From NCBI GenBank assembly GCA_020353155.1, contig CP070689.1:1491843-1526920 (forward strand): 35,078 bases of DNA, written 5' to 3'. Both the position numbers and the translations under genes were made by a program. Numbering within the stretch: position 1 is the first letter of the stretch; the number at the start of each line of letters is the position of its first letter. Under the pieces are notes generated by a model. That model was not told where the DNA came from, did not search any database, and saw only the letters and a program-made list of their open reading frames with translations. Positions 15,188-23,824 of the stretch are shown piece by piece. The DNA comes from Deltaproteobacteria bacterium (lineage in GTDB: Bacteria; Desulfobacterota; Syntrophobacteria; BM002).

Positions 15188-16288
15188 TTAAGGAAACCCC
15201 TGGCCTGGGGCAACCAAACGGTAGATGTCGTTATAGAAGACAAACACCATGAGAACAATTAGTAAGAACAAACCAACCTGCTGGGCCAATTCTCTCTTCT
15301 TGATGCTCAGGGGCCTACCCATGATTCCCTCGATAGAGAAGAAGAGCAGATGGCCACCGTCCAGAATCGGAATAGGAAGGAGGTTGAGGATTCCCAAATT
15401 AATACTGAGCAGCGCCAGGAAAGATAGAAATGCCAGAGGTCCAGCCTTGGCAACTTCACCCGACATCTGAGCTATACCGATGGGACCAGCGAGAGTTTTG
15501 GGCGAGATGGCACCAGCAATAAGTTTTCCGAGAACAACAAAGGTGAGCTTTATCATGCCGATTGTTTGAGTGACCGCATAATATCCAGCTTGAAAGGGAT
15601 TGATTTTTTCAACAATGACGTTGTTGGAGGCAACAATGCCGATCAGGGGTCTGCTAACCTTTTCCCCAAGTATGGTCTGGGTTTCCTTTATCTCAGGGGT
15701 AAGCACCACTGTAAATTCTCGATCTCCCCGGAGCACCTTGAGCTGAATGGGCTTACCATCACTTTCCTGAATTAGCCGAGACAAGTCACCCCATTCTGCC
15801 ACAGGAGTACCCTCAACTTCGAGTACCTTGTCTTCTGCCTCAAGACCAGCAGCGGCTGCGGGAGAATCAGGAGTCACAGAACCTATGTGAGTGGTGGTTT
15901 TTGTAAGACCGAAGAGTCCGAAGATTATTGCATAGAGTATTACAGCCAAGAACAAATTGGAACTGGGACCAGCTGCAACTATAGTTATGCGTCTTCTCAG
16001 GGGCTGGTGGGAAAAAGAGACAGGATGTAAATCTTCTGGAATATCCTCATCGCTAGATTCACCAAGCATCTTCACGTATCCACCAAGGGGAAAGGCTGAT
16101 ATACGGTAGTCGGTGTCCCCAACCTGTCTACCAAACAAACGTGGACCAAAGCCCAAGGAAAAGCGCTCCACTTTGACTTTAAAGATTTTAGCTGCCAAAA
16201 AATGGCCAAACTCGTGGATAAAAATGAGTATGCCTAAGGAGAGAACAAAGGATAACAAGGTTCGAGAAAATGCCCAAAGAGCTTCCAA
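15188..16288 (-). CDS. rseP: RIP metalloprotease RseP (site-2 protease family)
   Basis: A 366-residue inner-membrane zinc protease that cleaves transmembrane substrates such as anti-sigma factors. Seen: HEFGH at residues 25-29 in the first membrane segment, GPSSNLFLA in the next, one PDZ domain (about 115-190), and the third-ligand motif NLLPIPILDGGHLL near the C-terminus. There is one PDZ domain rather than the two of E. coli, which is usual outside Gammaproteobacteria. Its place after dxr is the standard cdsA-dxr-rseP order. Confidence 0.95.
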   Translation of the reverse strand: MEALWAFSRTLLSFVLSLGILIFIHEFGHFLAAKIFKVKVERFSLGFGPRLFGRQVGDTDYRISAFPLGGYVKMLGESSDEDIPEDLHPVSFSHQPLRRRITIVAAGPSSNLFLAVILYAIIFGLFGLTKTTTHIGSVTPDSPAAAAGLEAEDKVLEVEGTPVAEWGDLSRLIQESDGKPIQLKVLRGDREFTVVLTPEIKETQTILGEKVSRPLIGIVASNNVIVEKINPFQAGYYAVTQTIGMIKLTFVVLGKLIAGAISPKTLAGPIGIAQMSGEVAKAGPLAFLSFLALLSINLGILNLLPIPILDGGHLLFFSIEGIMGRPLSIKKRELAQQVGLFLLIVLMVFVFYNDIYRLVAPGQGFP

Positions 16289-16440
16289 GATTTAACTACT
16301 CCTCATTGCAAGTTTTTCATTATCCAATATAAGGACGAAAATCATATTTGCATTATAACGTGCCAAAAATCCTATTGCCAACACAAGGTTTGAGTTCACT
16401 TATGCAGGTTTCCTGCCAATAAAGCTCATGGCGTTTTAAA

Positions 16441-16519
16441 AGGTAATAGGTCATGGGCAATAGGTTATACGGAGAAGACATCCCATAACCCATGACCTGT
16501 TACCCGTGACCTATTATCT
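16441..16519. repeat. Inverted heptamer arrays (AGGTNAT), overlapping dxr 3' end
   Basis: Four heptamers close to AGGTNAT at 16441-16468 are followed, after a 16-bp middle, by five reverse-complement heptamers at 16485-16519. The right arm crosses the dxr stop codon (16500-16502), so about the last five residues of Dxr are encoded by array units. Confidence 0.88.
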
Positions 16520-17657
16520 CTTCGGTTCGCTGTCGAGCCCAGGTGTCGACCGCTAAAATGGCCTCCAACTCTGCTGCCGGAGCAAGGTTGTGCTCTTGCA
16601 TGACCTTGTCTACCAATCTGGCGATTCCCAGAAAAGGAATGCGGTTGTCGAGAAATGCTTGCACCGCAATCTCATTGGCAGCGTTAAGGACGGCTGGCAT
16701 GGTTCCACCCGCTTTGCAGGCTGCAAAGGCCAAATCAAGGCAAGGGTAACGGCCGAGATCGGGCTCCAGAAAAGTGAGGGTCTGCAGCGAGAAGAAATTA
16801 ACAGGAGGCAGGTCTAACTTCAGACGTTCGGGGTAGGCTAGAGCGTAGGCTATAGGAATACGCATGTCCGGTATACCCATTTGGGCAACAACTGATCCGT
16901 CTACATACTCCACCATGGAGTGAACAATGGACTGTGGATGGATGTGTACGTCGATTTTTTCCACCTGCACCTCAAACAACCACATGGCTTCAATAACCTC
17001 AAGCCCCTTATTCATCATGGTTGCTGAGTCAACGGTGATCTTAGCACCCATTGCCCAGTTTGGATGATCCAAGGCCTGGGCTGGTGTTACGGATTCGAGT
17101 TGCTTCTTGTCCATATTCAGAAAAGGACCGCCCGAGGCGGTTAGCAGGATTCGTTTGAGATCCTCTCGTCTGTGCCCCTCCAAGGCTTGGAATATGGCAT
17201 TGTGCTCACTGTCCACCGGGAGCAGCCTTATCTGATTCTTCCGTACCTCTTCCATGACCAGGGCGCCAGCCATGACCAAAGTTTCCTTGTTAGCTAAAGC
17301 CACATCCTTGCCGGCTCGGATGGCACTTAGCGTGGGAATGAGACCTGCTGCTCCCACCATGGATGAAAGTACCATGTCGACATCAGTGTAACTGGCTAGT
17401 TCCTGGTAGCCTTCGGAACCGGCAAGGACTTTGGCTTCAGCGTCCGCAGGTAGGCGGCTGGCCAGATCCTTAGCCAGTTTATGGTCAAGAACAGCTGCAA
17501 CCTTTGGTCGAAAGCGGTGGATTTGTTCAGTCAACAGATCGACGTTTCTCCCCGCCGCCAAGGCGACGACTTGAAAACGATCTGGGAATTGTTCAATTAC
17601 TTGTAGGGCGCTGCGCCCGATTGAGCCGGTGGAGCCGAGAATTGCAATTCTTTTCAA
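16500..17657 (-). CDS. dxr: 1-Deoxy-D-xylulose 5-phosphate reductoisomerase
   Basis: Second enzyme of the MEP isoprenoid pathway, converting DXP to 2-C-methylerythritol 4-phosphate with NADPH and a divalent metal. Seen: GSTGSIG in the first 15 residues, ANKETLV, LPVDSEHNAIFQ (metal/substrate site), TASGGPF and NHPNWAMG-type DHPNWAMGAKITVDSATMMNKGLEV. The start is placed at TTG 17657, because it yields the family N-terminus MKRIAILGSTG and has AAGGAG (17667-17672) nine bases upstream. An ATG at 17678 in frame would add seven residues ahead of it. The C-terminus (IIGHG) is encoded by repeat units. Confidence 0.95.
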   Translation of the reverse strand: MKRIAILGSTGSIGRSALQVIEQFPDRFQVVALAAGRNVDLLTEQIHRFRPKVAAVLDHKLAKDLASRLPADAEAKVLAGSEGYQELASYTDVDMVLSSMVGAAGLIPTLSAIRAGKDVALANKETLVMAGALVMEEVRKNQIRLLPVDSEHNAIFQALEGHRREDLKRILLTASGGPFLNMDKKQLESVTPAQALDHPNWAMGAKITVDSATMMNKGLEVIEAMWLFEVQVEKIDVHIHPQSIVHSMVEYVDGSVVAQMGIPDMRIPIAYALAYPERLKLDLPPVNFFSLQTLTFLEPDLGRYPCLDLAFAACKAGGTMPAVLNAANEIAVQAFLDNRIPFLGIARLVDKVMQEHNLAPAAELEAILAVDTWARQRTEEIIGHG

Positions 17658-17683
17658 GTTATGTTTCTCCTTCCACATAAAAA

Positions 17684-17776
17684 GAATTAAGGAATTTAGG
17701 GATTCAGGGATTGGAAAAAGAACGAAGCCCAACCTTTTAATTCTTTAATTCCTCAATTCCCCTGATTCCTAAATTC
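17684..17776. repeat. Inverted octamer arrays (GAATTNAG), copy 1
   Basis: Octamers close to GAATTNAG/GGATTCAG run from 17684 to about 17713. After a middle with AAAAAGAAC...CCAACCTT, five reverse-complement octamers follow at 17736-17776. The middle is nearly the same as that of the copy at 20473-20573 (19 of 22 positions), so these are two copies of one element. It fills most of the cdsA-dxr spacer. Confidence 0.88.
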
Positions 17777-17783
17777 CTCATTT

Positions 17784-18611
17784 TTAAGCGAAGAAAAGGA
17801 CCCCATAGTAAGTCAGCGGAAAAGCAAAGATCAAACTGTCCAATCGATCCAACAGACCGCCATGCCCGGGAAGTATGCTACTGGCGTCCTTAACCTGACA
17901 TACCCGTTTAATCATTGATTCCATCAGGTCGCCCATCTGGCCCGCCAAAGCTATAACCAATCCTAAAGAGAGAAGAAAGGTGATACCGGATTCACCTAAA
18001 GAAAGCAATAGCTTTCCGACCAGCAGAGCAGTCACCAAGGAGCTCAAAAGGCCGCCAACAGCACCTTCGACTGTTTTGCCAGGGCTAACAGCAGGCCAAA
18101 GCTTGTGCCGCCCCCAGCGGTGGCCAACGTAGTAGGCTCCGGTGTCTCCAGCAAAGATGACAAAGAAAAGAAAGAAGATCCAGCGTCTTCCGGATGGCAC
18201 CTGAAAAAGGAGCAGCACATGGCTGAGTAAAAAGGGGATGTAGAGCTGGCAGAAAATCATTGCTCCTAAAGATTGCAATACAGCTTCCTGCTTGGCATAG
18301 AGCAGCAAATGGATGATTAACGCCACGAAGATTACAGCAACTGTGGCAGTGGTCAGGCCTTGGACACCTTTCCAGTATGTCGCCAGAGGCAACAACAGAC
18401 TTGTAGACAGAGTTGTAATGCGGACCCAGGACTTTGTATCAGGCAACATTAAGCTGAGCAGTTCTACCATGCCTCCCGCAGTTACCAAGAGTACGAGGCC
18501 GAGCAAGAGTGAGCCAGGTCCGAGAGCAACAATAATTGCCAAAATTGGCAGGGCCACAGCTGCGGTCAGCCAGCGATGTAAATGCTGCTTGTCAACCCTA
18601 TTCTTCTCCAT
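17784..18611 (-). CDS. cdsA: Phosphatidate cytidylyltransferase
   Basis: A 275-residue multi-pass membrane enzyme making CDP-diacylglycerol from phosphatidate and CTP; the product is the substrate of PssA encoded elsewhere in this window. The C-terminal signature is intact: SMIKRVCQVKDASSILPGHGGLLDRLDS. AGDTGAYYVGHRWG and SPGKTVEGAVGG precede it. Normally uppS is immediately upstream; here three TRAP transporter genes separate them. An AAGGCGAAG box precedes the ATG. Confidence 0.94.
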   Translation of the reverse strand: MEKNRVDKQHLHRWLTAAVALPILAIIVALGPGSLLLGLVLLVTAGGMVELLSLMLPDTKSWVRITTLSTSLLLPLATYWKGVQGLTTATVAVIFVALIIHLLLYAKQEAVLQSLGAMIFCQLYIPFLLSHVLLLFQVPSGRRWIFFLFFVIFAGDTGAYYVGHRWGRHKLWPAVSPGKTVEGAVGGLLSSLVTALLVGKLLLSLGESGITFLLSLGLVIALAGQMGDLMESMIKRVCQVKDASSILPGHGGLLDRLDSLIFAFPLTYYGVLFFA

Positions 18612-18680
18612 AACTTCGCCTTATAGAACCGACACCATAATATGAAATTTCCCTTGCATCAAGTCTGTTTTGTGAAGTTG

Positions 18681-19967
18681 TCACCGTTGCAGATAGAGTT
18701 GCGGTATCCACATGGACAGAGAGGGAATGTAAGTTACCAGCAAGAGCACCACGATTGCGGCGAGCAAAAAAGGAATCATGGCTCGGCTGATTCTTTCCAA
18801 TGAGATACCGGCTATGCCGCTACTAACAAAGAGGCAAACCCCTAAAGGCGGTGTGGTAAGACCAATCACAAGATTCAGGACCATGATAGCACCAAAGTGG
18901 ATCGGGTCCAGGCCGATCTGCTTTGCCAGGGGCAGGAGAACGGGAGTCAAAATGATTAGCGAGGCAGTTGTTTCCATGAAGGTGCCTACCAGCAGGAGAA
19001 AAAAATTAATTAAAATAAGAATCAACCAGCGACTGCTAATGCCAGCCGTGAAAAGTGCGATGATCTTTTGGGGTAGCTGCAAAGCGGCCACCAACCAACC
19101 AAAGATGGCGGCTTTGGCTATGATGAACATGATAACTGCAGTCACCACCAGACTTTCTTGCATTAGTGCCGGTAGCTGACGCCAGCTTAGTTCTTTGTAT
19201 ACAAAGCGGCCCACAAAAAAAGCATACAATACTGAAACAGCCGCCGCTTCAGTGGGGGTGAAGATTCCTGCAAGAATTCCCCCCAGAATAAAGGCCGGCA
19301 TAAAAAGGGCCAATATGGCGTCCTTGCCTCCCAGAAGAAGAGACCGACAGCTGGTAGCTTCTCTAAGTTGTCCGGCACGACCCTGGGGCTGACCTTTGTT
19401 AAAGTAGGCAACGGCCATAAGGGCCAAGCCAATAAGCAACCCGGGGATAATCCCTGCCAGAAAAAGAGCGCCGATAGATTGTTCAGCAGATACTCCGTAA
19501 ATGATCATTGGAATACTGGGCGGTATAATTGGTCCCATGGTGGAAGATGCTGCTGTGATGGCTGCAGAAAAATCAAGATCATAGCCTTCCTCTTTCATGG
19601 CTGGAATCAGAACCGACCCGATGGCCGAGGTGTCGGCCACCGCTGCCCCGGTAACACCCGCAAAGAACATGCTGGCCACCACGTTGACTAGTGCTAGGCC
19701 GCTCCGAACATGGCCCACGAGGAGATTGGCGAAATTGACCAACCTGCGAGTGATGCCACCAGCATTCATCAAAGCACCGGCCAAAACGAAAAATGGGACG
19801 GCCAGCAAGGGAAAAGAGTCGGTTCCCTCGAACATCATGTGGGGAATGAGAAGCAGAGGGATATCTCCCAGCTGAATTAGGCCTGCCAAGGCACTGATGC
19901 CGATACAAAAGGCAATTGGAGCTCCAACTGATAGCAGAACAAGAAAGCTGATAGAAATACTAATCAC
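18681..19967 (-). CDS. dctM: TRAP transporter large permease subunit DctM
   Basis: A 428-residue membrane protein of about 12 segments, the channel-forming subunit of a sodium-driven TRAP importer. Seen: the N-terminal pattern GAPIAFCIGIS, TDSFPLLAVPFFVLAGALMNAGGI, FAGVTGAAVADTSAIGSVLIPAM and STMGPIIPPSIPMIIYG, all typical of DctM. It starts at GTG 19967, with AGGAG six bases upstream, and overlaps the end of dctQ by eight bases. It is the last gene of the three-gene transporter, 69 bp before cdsA. Confidence 0.93.
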   Translation of the reverse strand: MISISISFLVLLSVGAPIAFCIGISALAGLIQLGDIPLLLIPHMMFEGTDSFPLLAVPFFVLAGALMNAGGITRRLVNFANLLVGHVRSGLALVNVVASMFFAGVTGAAVADTSAIGSVLIPAMKEEGYDLDFSAAITAASSTMGPIIPPSIPMIIYGVSAEQSIGALFLAGIIPGLLIGLALMAVAYFNKGQPQGRAGQLREATSCRSLLLGGKDAILALFMPAFILGGILAGIFTPTEAAAVSVLYAFFVGRFVYKELSWRQLPALMQESLVVTAVIMFIIAKAAIFGWLVAALQLPQKIIALFTAGISSRWLILILINFFLLLVGTFMETTASLIILTPVLLPLAKQIGLDPIHFGAIMVLNLVIGLTTPPLGVCLFVSSGIAGISLERISRAMIPFLLAAIVVLLLVTYIPSLSMWIPQLYLQR

Positions 19968-20457
19968 CTGCTTCTCCTAGTACTTTGCCTGGCGAGGGGC
20001 GAAGCAGATCGAGCAGCTGCTCCGCTAGCTGTATAATCAACACTAGGCACCCAGAGGGAATAGCTAGGTAGACCAAACCCATGGGGAGCCCCATAGCAGG
20101 TGAGTACTGCTTCATGTTGAAAAGAGCTAGCTCCATGCCCTTGAAGGTTGCGATGAGGAGAAAGCCTACGACAGTAAAAATAGTAAACACCTGGACAATC
20201 TTTCGAACTCCAGGAGAGAAAAGTTCCACTATGACCTGAACTCCCACGTGCGCCCTTCTTCTGAGAGCAATACCTGCACCCAGGAAGGTAATCCAAACCA
20301 AACCAAAGCGAGCAAATTCCTCAGACCACGTCAGGGCGGCCCCCAGGAGGTAGCGGCAAATTACCTGCAAGACTACCACGACTGTCATGGCTAATAGGAC
20401 ACCACAACACACAGCTTCGCTGGTGCGATTGAGCCAAAGACTTAGGCGGGAGAGCAT
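19960..20457 (-). CDS. dctQ: TRAP transporter small permease subunit DctQ
   Basis: A 165-residue four-helix membrane protein that partners DctM. Seen: QVICRYLLGAALTWSEEFARFGLVWITFLGAGIALRR, the DctQ core with the conserved WSEE-LARF-type stretch, and two further hydrophobic segments. An AGAGG box lies six bases before the ATG. The eight-base overlap with dctM indicates translational coupling. It is separated from dctP by 119 bp that contain an octamer array. Confidence 0.92.
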   Translation of the reverse strand: MLSRLSLWLNRTSEAVCCGVLLAMTVVVVLQVICRYLLGAALTWSEEFARFGLVWITFLGAGIALRRRAHVGVQVIVELFSPGVRKIVQVFTIFTVVGFLLIATFKGMELALFNMKQYSPAMGLPMGLVYLAIPSGCLVLIIQLAEQLLDLLRPSPGKVLGEAGD

Positions 20458-20472
20458 TGGAAACCTCTACGC

Positions 20473-20573
20473 TAATTCAGGAATTTAGGAATTCAGGGAT
20501 TTTGGGATTGAGGGATTGTAAAAAGAACCAAGTCCAATCTTCTTATTCCCTAATTCGCTAATCCCTCAATCTA
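20473..20573. repeat. Inverted octamer arrays (GRATTNAG), copy 2
   Basis: Six octamers (TAATTCAG to GGATTGTA types) run from 20473 to 20520. After a middle with AAAAAGAAC...CCAATCTT, four reverse-complement octamers follow at 20542-20573. It is the same element as 17684-17776, here between dctP and dctQ and ending three bases before the dctP stop codon. Confidence 0.9.
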
Positions 20574-20576
20574 TCC

Positions 20577-21548
20577 TCAGGGTGTATCCAAAATTTCCTG
20601 GATGAGAGCTTCTCCGAATCTCGACTGGTATTTCTCGTAGACAGGGGCCATAGCCTTTTGGAAAAGGCCACGATCCGGGCGGGTCACCCGCATGCCTAGA
20701 GCTTCCAGTTTCTTCAAGGTCTCAGCTTCATTTTGCCGAATGACTTCCTTTTCAGAGCGGCCAGCAGCTTGGGCAACTTCCAAGAAAATTTTCTGGTCTG
20801 ATGGTGACAGACTCTCAAATTTCTCAAGGTTCATGAGCAGAAGGGCCGGGGAGTAGAAATGCGCCGTGATGGCCAGATTTTCCTGGAAGTCGTATATGCC
20901 GTGCGTATAGATTATGTTGATTGGATTCTCCTGCCCGTCAATGGTGCCCTGCTTCAAAGCGGTAAGTGCTTCTCCCCATGCCATTGGAGTGGGGTTGGCG
21001 CCCAAAAAGCGGAAAGATTCCAGGTGGACCTCATTTTCCATGGTGCGGATTATAAGGCCACGGCAGTCCTCGGGCTGAAGAACCGGTCGGCGGTTGTTGG
21101 TAAGGTTGCGGAAGCCGTTTTCCCAGAAAGCGAGCCCTTTTATACTGGCTTTTTGCAAGTTGGCCAGGAGGGTTTTGCCAATGGGACCCTCGAAGACATG
21201 ATCAACATGCTGGGTGTTGCGGAAAAGAAATGGCAGGTCAACCACAAGCATCTCGGGTACAAAACCGCCGAGGGGACCTGTGGAAGTAACAACTAAATCA
21301 ATGGTGCCAATCTGCAGTTGCTCCACCAGTGACCGTTCACTGCCGAGTTGTTTGTTGGGAAAGATTTGAATTTCAAAACGATCACCCGTGCGCTCGGTTA
21401 AGATCTCGACGAATTTCACTGCACCAAGGTGGTACGGTGCGGTGGCGCTCACTGCATGGGCAAGCTTGAACGTCCGGGTGGCTGCCGTGGCTGTTTGGAG
21501 CCCTAGGACCAAACAGCATATGGTCAACCCCACAATCATTCGTTTCAT
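20577..21548 (-). CDS. dctP: TRAP transporter substrate-binding protein DctP
   Basis: A 323-residue periplasmic binding protein with a Sec signal peptide (residues 1-22, cleavage probably after ATAA). It delivers a carboxylate-type solute to DctQM. Seen: FKLAHAVSATAPYHLGAVKFVEILTERTG, LPFLFR at 105-110, and the ligand-carboxylate Arg168 in GLIIRTMENEVH, followed by TPMAWGEALTALKQGTIDGQENP. The substrate is not readable; C4-dicarboxylates are only one option. GGAGG precedes the ATG. It is first in the dctP-dctQ-dctM set and lies directly downstream of uppS. Confidence 0.93.
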   Translation of the reverse strand: MKRMIVGLTICCLVLGLQTATAATRTFKLAHAVSATAPYHLGAVKFVEILTERTGDRFEIQIFPNKQLGSERSLVEQLQIGTIDLVVTSTGPLGGFVPEMLVVDLPFLFRNTQHVDHVFEGPIGKTLLANLQKASIKGLAFWENGFRNLTNNRRPVLQPEDCRGLIIRTMENEVHLESFRFLGANPTPMAWGEALTALKQGTIDGQENPINIIYTHGIYDFQENLAITAHFYSPALLLMNLEKFESLSPSDQKIFLEVAQAAGRSEKEVIRQNEAETLKKLEALGMRVTRPDRGLFQKAMAPVYEKYQSRFGEALIQEILDTP

Positions 21549-21571
21549 TTGCTAGTCCTCCATTGCTTTAA

Positions 21572-21677
21572 AGTTTTACCAAATCTGCACTCCTGCCATT
21601 GAAGACTGGCGTGTGGTGCCATCAATTAGCAGCTCCTACACCTCCTTTCCTTTTTGTTCTCCAGTTTTACCAAATCT
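21572..21677. repeat. 15-bp direct repeat at the uppS/dctP junction
   Basis: AGTTTTACCAAATCT occurs exactly at 21572-21586 (spacer upstream of dctP) and 21663-21677 (inside the 3' end of uppS, encoding RFGKT), 91 bp apart. It could be a scar of the event that placed the transporter next to uppS, or chance duplication. Confidence 0.6.
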
Positions 21678-22430
21678 TCTTTCGCGCCGCTGATAGTCGG
21701 CGAGTGCTTCCATTAGTTCGGGCTCGCGGAAGTCGGGCCAGTAAACGGGACTCACATAAAGCTCGGTATAGGCCATCTGCCAAAGGAGAAAGTTGCTTAT
21801 CCGTTGCTCACCGCTGGTGCGAATGAGGAGGTCCGGATCCGGCATGTCTGCAGTGTAGAGATTATTGGCAAATATCACTTCGTCTATTTCCGCAGGTTGG
21901 AGCTCCTTTGCCAAACATGTAACTGCCAACTTCTGCGCAGCTCGGACTATTTCGCTTCGACCACTGTAACTGAGAGCCAGATTAAGGATCATATCACGAT
22001 TTGCCCCAGTTTTCTCCATAGTGTCAACAAGGAGTCGGTGAACTCTTTTTGGCAATTCTTGGATGTCCCCGATGGCGTTAAGTCGGATGGAGTTCTCCAT
22101 CATCTCTCCGAGCTCAGATTTGAGATATTTGCTTAAAAGTCGCCACAGGGCCTGAATCTCTCGAGAAGGGCGTTGCCAGTTTTCTTTGGAGAAAGCGTAG
22201 AGGGTAAGAACTGGGATGCCGATTTTGCGGCAGGATCGGACTATGACTCGCACTGACTCAGCTCCGGCACGATGGCCCTCGATGCGGCTGAGATTGCGCT
22301 CTTTGGCCCAACGACCATTGCCATCCATGATAATGGCCAGGTGCCGGGGCAGGTTTTCACCAGTCACCCTTTCCGAGGCAGGTTGGTCGGGAATTGTATT
22401 TTTTTTTGACAGATTAGGAATGGTAACCAT
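21636..22430 (-). CDS. uppS: Undecaprenyl diphosphate synthase (cis-prenyltransferase)
   Basis: A 264-residue enzyme that extends farnesyl diphosphate to undecaprenyl diphosphate, the lipid carrier for peptidoglycan and surface polysaccharides. Seen: HLAIIMDGNGRWAKERNLSR with catalytic Asp36, YAFSKENWQRP at 78-88, and the C-terminal PDLLIRTSGEQRISNFLLWQMAYTELY with the conserved RTSGE..SNF. An N-terminal extension of about 28 residues precedes the core. It follows frr, and cdsA would normally come next, but the TRAP operon intervenes. Confidence 0.95.
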   Translation of the reverse strand: MVTIPNLSKKNTIPDQPASERVTGENLPRHLAIIMDGNGRWAKERNLSRIEGHRAGAESVRVIVRSCRKIGIPVLTLYAFSKENWQRPSREIQALWRLLSKYLKSELGEMMENSIRLNAIGDIQELPKRVHRLLVDTMEKTGANRDMILNLALSYSGRSEIVRAAQKLAVTCLAKELQPAEIDEVIFANNLYTADMPDPDLLIRTSGEQRISNFLLWQMAYTELYVSPVYWPDFREPELMEALADYQRRERRFGKTGEQKGKEV

Positions 22431-22481
22431 TATTCATCTAGCTCTGTCATTAGAACGGCGGGAAGAGGATTTAATCTCAGT

Positions 22482-23039
22482 TTAAATTTCGAGTATTTCT
22501 TTTTCTTTACCCGCGCACAATTCATCTACCTGAGAAATAAAGTCGTCGGTTATTTTCTGAACTTCATCCTGTGAGCGGTATAGGTCGTCCTCGGTTATCT
22601 CTTTTTCCGTTTTTAGATCTTTTAACATGTCATTGGCATCACGACGAATGTTTCTGATGGCGACCTTGTTGTCTTCAGACATTTTACGTGCGACTTTTAC
22701 CAGTTCTTTTCTTCGCTCCTCGGTTAAGGGAGGTATGGCTATACGAATTATTTTGCCATCGTTCATTGGGGTGAGACCCAGTTCTGATTTCAAAATTGCC
22801 TTTTCGATATCACCGATTGCAGTCTTGTCCCATGGTTGAATGACTATGAGGCGAGGCTCAGGAATAGCAAGTGAGGCCATCTGGTTCAGAGGGGTTGGCG
22901 TGTCGTAATAAGAGACCCGAATTCCGTCAAGCAAAGAAACGGAGGCCCTGCCGGTGCGCAGTCGGCTGTATTCTCTTTTAAGAGAGTCTATTGACTTTCC
23001 CATCCGCTCCTTCAAGTCTTCGAATATCTCGTCAACCAT
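22482..23039 (-). CDS. frr: Ribosome recycling factor
   Basis: A 185-residue factor that with EF-G splits post-termination ribosomes. Seen: the N-terminal helix with [29 protein letters not shown] and the C-terminal helix [27 protein letters not shown]. Length is standard. Its ATG overlaps the pyrH stop by eight bases, so the two are translationally coupled in the usual pyrH-frr pair. Confidence 0.97.
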   Translation of the reverse strand: MVDEIFEDLKERMGKSIDSLKREYSRLRTGRASVSLLDGIRVSYYDTPTPLNQMASLAIPEPRLIVIQPWDKTAIGDIEKAILKSELGLTPMNDGKIIRIAIPPLTEERRKELVKVARKMSEDNKVAIRNIRRDANDMLKDLKTEKEITEDDLYRSQDEVQKITDDFISQVDELCAGKEKEILEI

Positions 23040-23760
23040 TACCCTCTCCCTTCACAATAGTACCGACCGGTTCACCCATGACAACCCTTTTTATGTAACC
23101 CGGTTTTGTGAGGTTGAAGACGATTACAGGCATATCATTGTCCATAGCCAAAGAAATCGCGGTGGCATCCATCACCTTGAGTTGTCTTTGCAAGACTTCC
23201 AGATACGTGAGACTATCTATTTTTTCAATACCTGGTGTCGTCTCCGGATCAGCGGGATAGACGCCGTCAACTTTAGTGGCTTTGAGGAGAACATCGGCCT
23301 GAATCTCCATGGCGCGCAATGCGGCAGCGGTATCCGTGGTGAAGTAGGGATTGCCGGTTCCCGCAGCAAAGATTACTATGCGACCCTTCTCCAAATGGCG
23401 AATGGCTCTACGACGAATGTAGGGCTCTGCCACCTCTCGCATGGTAATGGCAGATTGTAACCTGGTCTGTGCTCCCAATCTCTCCAGTGCGTCTTGCAGG
23501 GCCAAGGCATTGATGACGGTGGCCAGCATCCCCATGTAGTCAGCTGAGGCCCGATCCATACCGTAGGAAGCAGCAGACACGCCGCGAAAGATGTTGCCGC
23601 CGCAGATAACCACAGCGACTTCAACGCCCAGGCGATCTACTTCAATAATGTCTTCTGCAACCTTGGTTATAACCTCTGGCCTAATGCCAAAAGAAGCATC
23701 TCCCATGAGAGCTTCACCGCTAATTTTGAGAAGTATCCGCTTGTATTTAGCCTCTGGCAT
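23032..23760 (-). CDS. pyrH: Uridylate kinase
   Basis: A 242-residue hexameric UMP kinase of the amino acid kinase fold. Seen: [16 protein letters not shown] at the N-terminus, [11 protein letters not shown] at 50-60, the [17 protein letters not shown] stretch (phosphate/UMP site), and [14 protein letters not shown]. It follows tsf after a 227-bp spacer that contains a nested repeat array, and overlaps frr. Confidence 0.97.
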   Translation of the reverse strand: MPEAKYKRILLKISGEALMGDASFGIRPEVITKVAEDIIEVDRLGVEVAVVICGGNIFRGVSAASYGMDRASADYMGMLATVINALALQDALERLGAQTRLQSAITMREVAEPYIRRRAIRHLEKGRIVIFAAGTGNPYFTTDTAAALRAMEIQADVLLKATKVDGVYPADPETTPGIEKIDSLTYLEVLQRQLKVMDATAISLAMDNDMPVIVFNLTKPGYIKRVVMGEPVGTIVKGEGNG

Positions 23761-23824
23761 AACGTTTTACTGATTTCGCTTAGTTGTTTTTTGCGCTTCA
23801 CCCTAGATCAAGTCTTCTCGGATC

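Noticed and set aside
16500-17732. Longer Dxr starting at 17732
   Set aside because: The extra 25 residues are translated partly from the octamer array and lack family similarity; TTG 17657 with AAGGAG fits better.
18612-18680. Second insertion scar at the dctM-cdsA edge
   Set aside because: No copy of the 15-bp uppS repeat or other matching duplication was found there.
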